From: Codonopsis lanceolata
Lineage: Eukaryota; Streptophyta; Magnoliopsida; Asterales; Campanulaceae
Direction: 5' to 3'
Length of the DNA stretch: 64,000 nucleotides
NCBI GenBank assembly: GCA_013146195.2
Contig: CM028381.1
Coordinates: 58,906,744-58,970,743 of the forward strand
Shown here: one piece after another, positions 1 to 9,847 of the stretch
Numbering within the stretch: position 1 is the first letter of the stretch
Layout of the letters: each line of letters starts with the position of its first letter
Notes under the pieces: model-generated
Seen by the model: only the letters and a program-made list of their open reading frames with translations
The model's database searches: none
What the model was told of the DNA's origin: nothing
Program-made: the position numbers and the translations under genes

Positions 1-290
1 AAGAAGAAATAAGGGCTCACTAGGTTGAAAACCCGAAAGGGCGGCCTAGGCAAAAATTAGAGCATATAAAAAAAAAAATCAGGAGAAAAAGGGGAGGGAA
101 GGCACTATTTGAATCCTCGGCATTCTACCTCCAGTCTTCAGCATACAAGGGGCTCGAATGACAAGAAATAGAAAAACCATGACAGAAGATCACATTAAAA
201 CACTAAAATATAAAATTACAAGTCCTAAGGTGCAACTTAGGAATAATTGCTAAAGAAATTTATATTGTGCATTATCTGCCTGTACATATC
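1..290 (+). mobile_element. Fragment of a Tat/Ogre-like Ty3 element, non-coding
   Basis: The stretch has no credible ORF. It carries the boxes TAGGTTGAAAACCC and GGGCGGCCTAGGCAAAAA (about 20-55), which I know as recurrent in non-coding parts of Tat-lineage Ty3 retrotransposons, and an A-rich run near 68-79. The assignment rests on those boxes only. The stretch runs directly into the 3' flank of the PMD pseudogene. Confidence 0.35.
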
Positions 291-364
291 TATTATTGCC
301 TCTATCCCCCTTGTTCCCCCAAAAACTATCCCTTCTTTTGCAGCTCAAGCCCCAAGGTGGTCCA

Positions 365-1394
365 TCAGTGTCTGCGGCGTCCGCCCAACCGGGCCCATAT
401 ACTCCTCCTACGAGTCGCAGAAGAAGCTCTAGTCTCATTCGCATGGGAGCCCCCGGGAGTATCCTCTTCTTCATCATCGGCATCCCCATTCTCTTGGGTA
501 GCTACATTACTTGGACCGGCCCCATCATTTCTAAAAGTCGTGCCCCATCCAGGCTGCGGAGGAGGAACAGCTTCCTCTGGCTCCCACGGGTTATCCTGTC
601 TGCTTTCTTGGCTCAGCCAAGGAAGCTCGTTGCCATCATTCCTGAAAGCCGTGCCCCATCCAGTCTTGGGGGGAGGAGCAGCCACTTCTGGTTCCCAAAG
701 GTTGTGCTGTTTGCTTGTATTGCTTAACTTGCGTGGCGCATTGCTAGGACCTGCTGTATTTGGTCCAGGAGCTGTATGGGCACCAAGATTATGTACCTGC
801 CTGAATTCCTCTTATAAGGCTTGAGGGACGACTAGCCCCGAACTATCAATGTCCTTGCCTATCTCCATTAGGCGAGTATCTATACCGCTAGCAATATGAC
901 GGCCCAGCAAATTCCTCAATCCACGCCTGATCACACAGGACGCCCCCTCGACAGCCACCATTATCCATGCCAGATATTCGTGGGAAAGGAGGATATAATC
1001 AGAAAATAAATAGGCCACCTCCAGCCTATCAAAATCCCGCTGCCACATTTCCTGGATAGTGGTACCCAGGCCCTCGTCATTATTATCTGCCTCCAGATAT
1101 ATAGGACGAGTTGGGTTAGGGATAAGCTGCTCTCTCCCGAACTTGCGCAAGATCATGTCTGCTCTGTAAAAAGAAGTCCGCTCGATGCCCAGCAAGACCA
1201 CTTGATTATAATCTGCGGAATACATAACAAAGCACCGGATCTGCCAGTGGTGGATCACCCAGACTATGTCCATGGAGCCCCTGTGAAAAAAGTTCTCAAC
1301 CCAATCATACTCTGAATAGTTGGTCTGAGGAAAGTGACCACAAAGGCCATAAAGCCCTGGGTCATACAGTGCTCCATGCAGTACAGGGGCCATC
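365..1394 (-). pseudogene. Plant mobile domain (PMD)-like ORF, truncated, one stop
   Basis: Reading leftward from 1394, one frame stays open except for a TAA at 812-814 and ends at TGA 365-367 (C-terminus RLGGRRRH). The first part resembles the C-terminal half of plant mobile domains (MAIN/MAIL and transposon-borne relatives): an aromatic/His-rich block followed by FYRADMILRKFGREQLIPNP, like the 'vLRQFG..Q.IP' box of that family. The tail is low complexity and holds two copies of a unit, WEPExAxPPPxxGWGTxFRNDG, about 111 bp apart, then an acidic stretch and an Arg-rich end. The N-terminus is missing because an LTR starts at 1395; the first ten or so codons of the apparent ORF (to 1423) are LTR sequence. 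PMD ORFs occur in both MULEs and Ty3 elements, so this is more likely transposon cargo than a host gene. Function here is not predictable. A MULE origin is the main alternative. Confidence 0.6.
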
Positions 1395-2672
1395 TTTGAG
1401 GTTCCCAGGACGTGCGCCCGCACCCCGCGTGCCCTTGGTTAGGGGTGCGCGTACGTGTGGATGCGGGACACCACTGCTCTCGTTCCACCCTCCCTTGTTT
1501 AGGGGAAGACGAAATCAAAAGTGCGAGAGGAGTGTTGTCTATGATAGTGCGTTGGAATGCGCCTCGGTTGCCTTTAGTGGATTTTATTAAAAAGATAGCC
1601 TTATGGCTCGTTTCAGATCACTATGGGAGCTTTGGGTTTCCCTTATCAAGTTATCCCTTGTTTAGGGGATACCAGGATATGGGAATACATCACCCTTCCA
1701 TTCCCATTCTCCCTTTTTTAGGGGAAAACGGAAAAGTGTAAAGAAGGAGTGTTGCGAGGCCCCACTGGATCCAAAAAGTTTTAGAGTCGCCATCTTTATT
1801 TTAAGGCAAAAATAAAGAAAAACCAGAAAAGAAAACCAGAGATAAAAAGTGGGTTCGGAGGCTAAGTTACGAGTTGGGAAGGTGCTAGGCACCCAACTCG
1901 CCCTTTCGGTCTCAAAATAGTTTTTGGCTAAAGTATGCTTATTGTTATATTTATTTAGCAAATGAATAAAGCATTAAAAAACAAGAAAATAAAACAAATA
2001 CATCTCTGGCTACATTATTTACGGACTTGCAGCCATTTCCTTACAATAATTACAAATGTATTTAAAAATATTTGGCCATTATAACGGCTCTTTTACATAC
2101 TATTTCCTATTCTAATCCGGGCAGCACAACGACTTATATTGACTACATTATGCCGGATTTAAATAACAACTTTAAATAATAAATGAACAGAAAAGTAAAT
2201 AAATAAATAAAACGACGCCCTTAAAGGCTTTTACCTTTTAGAGCAGGGTGTGCTCGCTCTGTCCTTTTTTCGGGAGAGGGAGACTTTTATTGCTGTTGCT
2301 GATTTGATTTGGGCAGAGTGACGGCTTATATATGGTGGTTTTGGCTCACTCACTCGGGCGGAATGACGGCTTAGTTTTTGTGGTTTTGGCCTTTTTGGTT
2401 GGGCGTAATAACGACTTATTTAGGGTGTTTTCAGCCTATTTACTCGGGCAGAGTAACGGCTTACTTTGGGACGTTCGGGCCGAGGAAATATAGTGGATAC
2501 CTAACTAAGGGGCTAGGGATCACTTTGATCGGGTAGATTTGTGTTTTGGCGGAGTTTGGACAAGGTTTTGAGGCTTTATGGGGGGGGGGATCAGACGATC
2601 GCTCTTGGCGTAACAATTACGCAGAGTAACTCTTCGTCGAAAAAGGGGTGAGAAATGGGGAGCCGGGCACCT

Positions 2673-2681
2673 CTATTTATA
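2673..2681 (-). promoter_or_regulatory. TATA box of Tat-like LTR copy 1
   Basis: Minus strand TATAAATAG, conserved with 29178-29186 in the second copy. It lies about 335-345 bp from the LTR start at 3015, as expected for a U3 promoter, and downstream (in element sense) of the palindrome cluster. Confidence 0.6.
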
Positions 2682-2787
2682 GTTGGGTCCGTGCTTCATC
2701 AGCTTGTACCGTGCGCTCAACAATTTGTACAATGCGTTAACGAAGCGGGCACTGTTGAAGACCTCGGCGCGGACATAAAGCATTTCG

Positions 2788-2841
2788 GGCGCGGCGCCAA
2801 GGATGTTGGGTGCGGCGCCAGAAGTTGGTGGGCGCGGCGCC
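2788..2841. repeat. Three GC-rich palindromes upstream of the TATA box
   Basis: GGCGC-G-GCGCC at 2788-2798 and 2831-2841, and the near-perfect GGTGC-G-GCGCC at 2809-2819. They sit about 110-165 bp upstream of the TATA box. The corresponding units in copy 2 read GGTGC-G-GCACC, so arm bases change in pairs. Confidence 0.6.
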
Positions 2842-3240
2842 AACTGTTCAAACTTCTCAATTTTTTGACACTTTCTCCCCTACAGTTCACTGTTCATCCT
2901 ACTTTCTCTTTTTTGCATTTTCAACCCTGTAACTTGACATTTCGTTAAGTTTAAGCAGTTCTTGATATCGCATGCCAGAGTTACATATCAGGGGTACGAA
3001 ATTGGGGTGTCTACAGAGCCCCTCAACGATGGAGTTTACGGGTAACCAAAGGCTTACTGAGTAGACGAACATCGTTGATAAACAATAGACTCTCCAATTT
3101 CGTTCAATTATAAAACGGGGATGAGATGCAACATGTAGTAGTTATAATGCATAGTATATAACACAAACCAAACTCCATAGCCTAGACAATTTTAGTCGGT
3201 TATAGCAAGTTATCGTAATTTTTAAGCAGATATTCAAATT

Positions 3241-3590
3241 AAATGCTCTAATGGTCGGACCTACTAGTGCAGGCTGCCTACGTATCCCTTAATAAAGGAA
3301 CTCAGACCAAAATGTAGTTCAGGACAAAACCTAAACTATCACTCATGGAACGGTCGCGCCTACTGTGATAGGCTGCCTACGTATCCTTAAACAAGGAATC
3401 AGACCGAGATATAGTTCACTCAGCTGGGGACTAAATGTTGCGGTGCAAGTGCGGCAATACTAAATGAGTAAGTGCATGCAAAGCTTTATCAAATAAGTGC
3501 GACAAGGGTAAATACGTGCTATGATGGTCGCGTCTACCGTGGTAGACTTCCTACGTATCCTTAGCCAAGGAATCAGAACAAACGTAGTTC
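3241..3590. repeat. Three diverged CTGCCTACGTATCC modules
   Basis: Three units of roughly 60-70 bp (about 3253-3330, 3351-3420 and 3526-3595) share the order GGTCG..CTACTGTGATAG, then CTGCCTACGTATCC or CTTCCTACGTATCC, AAGGAATCAGA and TGTAGTTC. Unit three reads CTTCCTACG. Likely part of a retrotransposon untranslated region. Confidence 0.6.
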
Positions 3591-3604
3591 GTCTGTGCGG
3601 CATG

Positions 3605-3815
3605 AATTGTCTCCTTAGGAACTCAGCCTTCACCAGAGAACAAGACATTTCCCTCTTAATCCGGGGCTGTGTACCCCTTAAAGGAAAGTTTCCAACACAG
3701 CCAAAAATGCATGGAATGCATTGCCTCCTCAGGAACTCAGCCTTCAATGGAGAACAAGACCTTTCCCTATTAATCCAGGGTTGTGTACCCCTTAAAAGAA
3801 AGTTTCCAAACATTA
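3605..3815. repeat. Tandem duplication, two units of about 113 bp
   Basis: Unit 1 begins TTGTCTCCTTAGGAACTCAG (about 3607) and unit 2 TTGCCTCCTCAGGAACTCAG (about 3720). Both continue through GAGAACAAGAC, TTTCCCT..TTAATCC, GTGTACCCCTTAAA and AAGTTTCCAA. Several substitutions separate them, so the duplication is not recent. Confidence 0.7.
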
Positions 3816-4239
3816 AACAAATGCACTGCTAAAAAGAAAAATACCTTCCTTTTCTTTACCGTTGTCGTGGCCATGCAGCCAATCACTGCTGCTGTCGCTT
3901 TGCTGCCTCTTGTTGCTTTACGATGTTCTTCGTTGCACTTTGCTGGGGATTTTTCTTTTTATCACTCTTCCAGCCTTCGCTGGAAAACCTTTTTCCCCTA
4001 TTCCGCTATTTTTCGGCTTTAGCTGGAAAATTTTTCTTGATGTTGCTGCATTTTCTTTACCGCTCTTTCTAACCTTGGTCAGAAACTTCCTTTTTCTTAC
4101 TACAGCATCTCTTGGTACCAGCTGAAATCATCTTTTCTTTGTTGTTGTCTTCTTTTTGCTCCATTCTCTAGCTTCAGCCGAAAATTTCTTCTTCTGCCGC
4201 CGCATTTTTCTTGTTGCATGTACCTGAAAATTTTTCCTT

Positions 4240-4460
4240 TCTTTTCTTGTACATGCATTTTCCCCTCTCCCGATTTTTTTTTGTTTTTTTGTTTTTTTTT
4301 TTCTGCATGCTTGCCACTTTTCTTTATTTGCATGCTTATTACCTCTTTTTTTTTTATTCCGCATGCTCACCATTTTTCTTTATTTGCATGCTTATTACCT
4401 CTTTTTTTTTTCTCTTTTTTTTATTTTTTGTTTTTTGTCTCTTTTTTTATATTTGGTCCA
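4240..4460 (+). repeat. Pyrimidine tract with GCATGCTTATTACCTC repeats
   Basis: Nearly pure C/T with long T runs. The phrase TTTGCATGCTTATTACCTC occurs twice (about 4326 and 4382), each followed by a T run. The Phe-rich open frames across it are composition artefacts. Confidence 0.7.
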
Positions 4461-4529
4461 CCTGGAAATACTTCTGATCTGCTAGATTTTGGCACTTTTG
4501 AAGCATTCCTGATTTTATCAAAAATGCTT

Positions 4530-5080
4530 ATGCATATCCTATCTATGCCTAAATGATGCAATTAAGTAATGATGCATGAAATTTATTCTTACGATGCATG
4601 AAATTTATTCTTACGATGCATGATTAAACTAGCGGTCACTATTTGACCCTATCATGCATGATTTGTGCTATAAATGCAAGTGGGGCTTCATGATGCATGC
4701 TTATGCTGCAGGGATATAGTAAATGCCATGTGAATATTTATTTTCATGAATGGTGGCATTTTATTTTCTTTTTAGCACACCCATAATGCAGCTTATTGTA
4801 TAATAAATGCACATGATGGATGTATGTACTACTTTTATTTGATGCACATGCGATGCCTAAAAATTACAGGATGCTTATTAACATGATGCATGGGTATTTT
4901 TGTATTCTATCATGCATGCAGTAATGTAGAATGTAGTATATATCTTTAAGATGCAAAATGCATTTATAATCCTTAAAATGCAAAAACGTTTATTTATATG
5001 CAAAACAATACATAAAAAAAATTGTTTTTTTTTTAATTTTAAAACATGTACAAACGTTCACAATGCAATATAATTTTATA
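4530..5080. repeat. ATGCATG-rich zone with a 22-bp tandem repeat
   Basis: At least eight ATGCAT or ATGCATG motifs lie in about 550 bp of A/T-rich DNA, including a 22-bp unit GATGCATGAAATTTATTCTTAC repeated (about 4571-4616) and a third start. CATGCA is the core of the RY element bound by plant B3 factors, but here it may simply be a decayed satellite-like array. Confidence 0.55.
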
Positions 5081-5399
5081 TGATACAAAATAATAATAAA
5101 AAATGCAGACTCAAAACACACGCATAAAGCAAAGTTATACCGTTGTCTAATGGGTAATGGCACGCTGTAATTTCATAATGGATTTTAAAGGAATATACCT
5201 TCTGGCTCGAACAGGCATTTCTTCTTTTTTTTTTTAATGATATGCGGGGAGAGGAAAAGGCGGTCACTTCTTCTTGTTTTCGGCCATACCATTGTTGCAA
5301 GGCTATACTTGGCATAAGGCTATTCTCATGGCCCCTGCATTTTTCTTCATAATCAGACAGGGCAGCGGTGAATGATCGGGATCCAAGTCATCGGTCTGT

Positions 5400-5607
5400 T
5401 TCAGGACAATAGCAACGCAGATGATGGATAGGACGAGGACACTTCGGTGCTTTCTCGCCGAGATCGAGCCTTTTCTGCCTTGCGTAAGAAGTATATGGGA
5501 CCGGCGGACGTCGCAGGCACTGATGGACTGCTTCGGGGCTTAAGCTGCAAATGAAGGATAGTTTTAGCGGAAACAAAGGGGGTAGATGCAATAATAGATG
5601 TGTACAG
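5400..5607 (+). pseudogene. PMD-like ORF, C-terminal fragment, inverted relative to 365-1394
   Basis: The plus strand matches the 3' end of the PMD pseudogene at 280-440 read in reverse: the conserved C-terminus GGRRRH plus stop is found with ACTGATGG after it, and the downstream sequence (GCTTAAGCTGCAAATGAAGG, then CAATAATAGATGTGTACAG) is also shared. A one-base frameshift separates the upstream codons (FSALRKKY) from GGRRRH, and no longer ORF remains. Copia A inserted just after it, at 5608. Confidence 0.5.
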
Positions 5608-6894
5608 TGTTGATTCTTATGTTAGATTTTTACCTGTTCAGTTCATTACATTTAGTTTTATACTTTAGTGGCTAATCGGGCTACGTATCGATTAGCGTGA
5701 CAACTGTGTATAGAACTTTGCCTAGTATAGTTTTTATAGGACTTTACAGGTTCAGCGGAAGACCTCTCCACAAGCTTTATCGGAAGACCTGCTTAAAGCC
5801 CACAAACGGTAGACCTCGTGTCCACCTGATCTTCTATGACGTGTCCTATCCAGCAATGACTCATTGGATTAATTCAAACTTATCCTAATCATTATTTGAA
5901 TTAATCCAAGACATTCCCTGACATATCAAGCCGCCGAAAGCAACTTTCCGAAAAGCAGGAAGACTTTTCGTCCTAAATAGTGAAAGCAGGAAAAGCAGAC
6001 TGTCTCCTACTTTCTGCAACAACTCTCAGATCTGACACCTAAATCGCCCACTTTTTTTGAAGATCTCAGAAATCATTACCTGCTCTAGATATCTGTGAAG
6101 ACGAAAATCCTTGACTGACAGCCCCATGCATTTAATGCATTCTTGAAAAGAGCTGTTGAAGGATTCGTCTTCTCCAACGGATCTTTTGAAGTGCACCTGC
6201 TATAAATGCTGCCATTGAAGACTGGAACAAGAAGAAGAATTGTACAGAATCAATCGAACACTTAAAGGATTGCTTTGAAACTTCATAACTCTTAGTCTTA
6301 CAGCTCAGTGCAATCAAGAGATCCTTAATAGATCTAGAAGTCCTCGTCAACAACAAGAACCTGCTCTTCAACACTTATTGTTTTTAACTTCTTGTTGTTT
6401 ACATTCATTTACTATACTTCCGCACGAATTAAATATCTTGTATTTAAAGATATTTAATTCCATAGACCCCAAACACAAGTCAATATTTTGTACACGATCC
6501 ATTAGGGATATTCTTTGTAATTGATCTAAGTGGAAAACATAGTGCACTATTTAAATCCAAGGTTGACTGCCTTGGTGGTGAACGTAGCACTCTTTATAGT
6601 GTGAACCATCCCAAAATACTTGTGTTATTTCTTATCTGTTTGTTTGTCATTTGATCTAGTCATTACTTTGATTATCTTTATCCATTTACAGCAGAACTTA
6701 AGTATCTTGTAAAAGGTCTACCGGTAGTCCTTATCGGCAGACCTGGAACAACTATCTTGAAGGTCTTCCGCTACTTCATTCTCTTCAATAGATTGCAAGT
6801 ATCCTTCAAAGAATTTATTAAAAGTTTTAAGTGTTTAATAAGTTATTCAACCCCCCCCCCTTCTAGCTTATTATTGTGCCCATTGGGACCCACA
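5608..6894 (+). repeat. Copia A 5' LTR
   Basis: 1287 bp from TGTTGATTCTTATG to GGGACCCACA, bounded on the right by the primer site and aligned over its length with LTRs at 47150-48385 and (reverse) 18763-20019. TATA-like box at 6201-6208. A C10 run occurs near 6851-6860. Contains repeated CGGNAGACCT motifs in both orientations near both ends. Confidence 0.85.
6201..6208 (+). promoter_or_regulatory. Copia A LTR TATA box
   Basis: TATAAATG, conserved in the other two copies (47715-47722 and, on the minus strand, 19432-19438), about 600 bp into the LTR. Confidence 0.55.
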
Positions 6895-6896
6895 AT

Positions 6897-6908
6897 TGGT
6901 ATCAGAGC
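6897..6908 (+). promoter_or_regulatory. Primer binding site, initiator tRNA-Met
   Basis: TGGTATCAGAGC, the complement of the 3' end of plant initiator tRNA-Met, two bases after the LTR end. Confidence 0.9.
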
Positions 6909-6963
6909 CTTACTCTTTGAAAACAAGTTTTTCAAAGATTAAACTCTTGAGAGATACGATATA

Positions 6964-9232
6964 ATGGCACAAACACACTACATGCTACCTACATCTAATG
7001 CTAACCACGTCCCAATATTGGACGAAGGACATTTTGATGTATGGAAGGATAAAGTAATGAGATTTATGAACTCTATTGACACCAGATTATGGAAATGTGT
7101 TACAGCAGGTCAACACGTACCAATGAAGCCAAATCTTCTAGCCTCCATTGCTGGGAATCCTGCAGAAGTACCTAAAGAAGAACATGAATGGACAGAGGAA
7201 GATAGAAAGCTGGTAGAACTTGACAGCAAAGCAATCAACATAATCACCAGCTCTCTAGACACAAGCACATACCAGCAAGTGATTCGATGTACAACTGCAA
7301 AAGAGATGTGGGAAGCTCTTGTAGAATACTTGGAAGGAGACCAAGACACAAGAGATAACAGAAAATATACATACATCCAGCAGTTTGATTCTTTCAAAAA
7401 GGATCCTAAGGAAACCTTGAGACAAGCATACGATCGCTTCAGTGAGGTAATAAATAGCTGCTTTTCTCTTGGTAAAACGTATGATAAAAAGGAAATGAAC
7501 ATGAGGTTTCTAGGCTCTCTAGGTAGCTTATGGCATGTTAAGACCACGGCTATGAAAGAATCCAAGAACTTAAACGAGATGACTCTTCGTAGTCTCTACG
7601 CAAGTTTGAAGGTTTATGAACTTGAAGTTAATCAAGCTCTAGAGCAAGACAAATAGTTCAGAACTGTATCCTTGCCAGCCATGGTCCAAGAAGAAATCAC
7701 TGTTGAAACCAAACCTTCCACTTCTTCCCCGTGAAAATGATTTTTATCTGATGAACAATTTGCCATGTTTGTAAAACGTTTTCAAAAATTCGCAAAATAT
7801 GGAAGGAAGAACACTCACCAACAATCTTTCAGAAAGAATGGTGAAAGCTCATCTAAGGAAGAGCTTGTGTGTTACAACTGTAGAAAACCTGGTCATTTTG
7901 CCTCAAAATGTCCTAAGCCAAAATTTGAAGCATACCGAAAACCCTCCTTTAGAAAATTTCAAAAACAAAAAGGTATGTTGGCTGAGGACATAGAAGACAA
8001 ACAGGTTGCTACATGGTTTGAGACTGATTCAGAAGAGGAGGAAGAGGATTGTGAGCAAGCTAACATATGCTTAATAGCTCATGATTCAGGCCCTACCTAT
8101 GACTCTGAAAATGAAGTCAAAGTTTCACCTAGTCCTTTAGACAAAAATGAAACCAACACAGGAAACTTCACTAAGGAAGAACTTCTCAAGGATAATCAAG
8201 ATATGCTTGAAGAATTTAATTCCTTTAGAGTAGCCTATGTTAAATTTGCAAAGAACTGTGAGAAACTTACAGCTGAGAAATCTATGATGGCAGCTGAGAT
8301 TCAAACTCTCAATAGTCAGCCAACAAGAGAGTATCAAGTCAAGGAAGAAAACAAATTCCTTTATGACAAAATTGATTGTCTATCGAGCACATCAAAGGAC
8401 TTGACCTAGAGAAAATTGCCTTGCAAAAGACAATTGACTCTGGAGCCTCCAAGGATGCATTCAAGAAATCCTTTCAAGCCAAAAATCTAGTAATGATAAA
8501 CCGGCATAGGATATTCGGATGTGCCTCTTCCGACAATCTCTTCACCATAGAGAAAGGTGAATCCTCCGAGAGGCGCGCTAATGATATATCTTTCTCTAAA
8601 CAGACATTTGGAAATATAGGGAAACAAGGCCTTGGTTATTCAAGTGTTCCCTACGTTTACCCCAAAGTTCAGAAAGGTAAAGCCAAAATGACTGACTTAA
8701 ATGAGAAACCTGAAAAGGTAACGGTAGAGAAAGTGAAGTCTGCCGGCAACAACTATGCTAAGGCAAAGTCCGTGGCGGTAGACCTACTAAACCTCTACCG
8801 GTAACTATCAAGTTTGTCTATGAAACATGCAACGCTCATTTACCTGTTGAAGGTAAACTTAAAGGTATTCTACCAAATCCTCCTGAAAAGGTAATCAACA
8901 GAAAAGCTAAAGCTAAGTCTGTTGGTAACCTACCTAGGAAGATTCAAAAGAAACCAATTAAGTCTACCATCAACAAGCAAGCTGAACCAAGAATGGATGT
9001 CAAGAAAAGGAATGATCACAAGCACTCTTCAGTTGAAGACTCTAACAGTTCTCTGAGGAATTTCCATTTATGTCATTCTTGCAATTGTCTAGGCCATCTG
9101 GCACCAGAATGCCTGCTAAGGTTCACCCCAAGATCTGAGAGACCTAGTTCTCTCAAGGTCAAGGTGTATGGGTTCCAAAGGTTGCTAATCCTTAGGACCC
9201 GAAAGAAAATAAAGGGTACCTGTTTACTTTAA
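6964..9232 (+). pseudogene. gag: Copia A gag (DUF4219/UBN2, coiled-coil region, two CCHC knuckles)
   Basis: Starts MAQTHYMLPTSNANHVPILD, the DUF4219 region, then a UBN2-type capsid domain (AKEMWEALVEYLEGDQDTRD; FSEVINSCFSLGKTYDKK). A stop after LEQDK at 7656 and a frameshift near 7730 break it. It resumes at 7765 with the first zinc knuckle CYNCRKPGHFASKC (C-x2-C-x4-H-x4-C), an acidic stretch (ETDSEEEEEDCEQ) and a Lys/Glu-rich, coiled-coil-like segment to 8409. After more frameshifts there is a Lys-rich part (8376-8804) and a second knuckle CHSCNCLGHLAPEC at about 9085-9126. The protein would form the virus-like particle and bind element RNA. The start is the same as in the better preserved copy C. 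Disrupted, so not functional as it stands. Confidence 0.85.
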
Positions 9233-9251
9233 TTCTTTTTCAGGAATGCTT

Positions 9252-9847
9252 CATGGCTATAGAATCAGAAAACAAAGACATCTGGTACCTAGACAGTGGC
9301 TGCTCAAGACACATGACAGAAACAAGTCTTCTTACGATATAGGCAAGCAAAAGGACCCACTGTTATTTTCGGAGATAATGCAAGAGGAAAAACAATTGGA
9401 TATGGCTCAATCACTAGAGGAAGTCTCTCCATCAACAAAGTCTCTCTAGTGAGTGGCCTAAAGCACAATTTGTTGAGCATATCCCAATTCTGCGACAAAG
9501 GTCTTCTATGCCAATTCAACTCCAACCAGTGCCTCATCAAAGACAGTGAATCCTGCTCTACAATACTTGGCCAATAGACAAGGAAATGTCTATGTCGTTG
9601 ACTTAAATCTTCTAGGGAGATTCTCAAGCCTTTTCCTAGTAGCTAACAACGTTCGTGACAACAGCTGGCTATGGCACAAGCGTCTCAGTCACCTCAACTT
9701 CAAGCACCTCTCCAAGCTCTCCAAAAACGGGCTTGTCAAAGGTCTACCTATGGTGTCTGCCGACCATGACAGAAGTTGTAAAGCTTGCCAACTAGGAAAA
9801 CTTTCCAAGTCTTCCTTCAAAAGAAAGTCTCATATTATCAAGAAATA
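9252..9847 (+). pseudogene. pol: Copia A protease and GAG-pre-integrase domain
   Basis: Begins MAIESENKDIWYLDSGCSRH, with the aspartic protease signature DSG. A frameshift follows near 9320, but the DNA stays collinear with the copy C protease (SINKVSLVSG-like codons in another frame). From 9546 the frame is open through the zinc-binding GAG-pre-integrase domain (WLWHKRLSHLNF...CKACQLGKL, an H-H-C-C site), ending at a stop at 9846. The protease active site survives, but the flap region is frame-shifted. Confidence 0.8.

Larger units (their letters stand above)
1395..3015 (-). mobile_element. Tat-like LTR (copy 1)
   Basis: Read on the minus strand it starts TGTAGACACCCCAATTTCG and ends GGAACCTCAAA, and it matches the LTR at 27696-29553 along its length (conserved blocks: AGAGTCGCCATCTTTATTTT, TTACGAGTTGGGAAGGTGCT, repeated GGGCAGAGTGACGGCTTA-like boxes). 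Orientation is supported by a TATA box on the minus strand. The expected 5-bp target duplication is not seen here (left flank CCATC, right flank GAGCC), so this is either one end of a larger minus-strand element extending to the right or a rearranged copy. It cuts the PMD ORF at its left edge. No coding. Confidence 0.75.
3016..5399. other. Non-coding, repeat-rich region, probably internal to a Tat-like element
   Basis: No ORF here has protein-like composition. The sequence next to the LTR, read on the minus strand, is GTTGAGGGGCTC, a possible polypurine tract. Further right come three modules with CTGCCTACGTATCC, a 113-bp tandem duplication, a long pyrimidine tract and an ATGCATG-rich zone, each listed separately. 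The CTACGTATCC modules are familiar from untranslated parts of plant Ty3 elements, which supports but does not prove the assignment. Confidence 0.45.

Noticed and set aside
267..824. Plus-strand ORF of 185 codons over the PMD region
   Set aside because: Ser/Pro-rich frame opposite the PMD tail; the minus strand has the recognisable domain and shares its frame across the stop.
1369..1741. ORFs of 73 and 109 codons, with near copies at 27697-27994
   Set aside because: Both sets are the same part of the Tat-like LTR; similarity is at DNA level and stops are not avoided.
4211..4556. Phe-rich ORFs and their Lys-rich antisense
   Set aside because: Products of a T-rich low-complexity tract; no domain, start context or conservation.
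6897..6908. Possible tRNA gene
   Set aside because: Only the 12-base complement of the tRNA-Met 3' end is present; this is a primer site, with no cloverleaf nearby. The same holds at 18749 and 48388.
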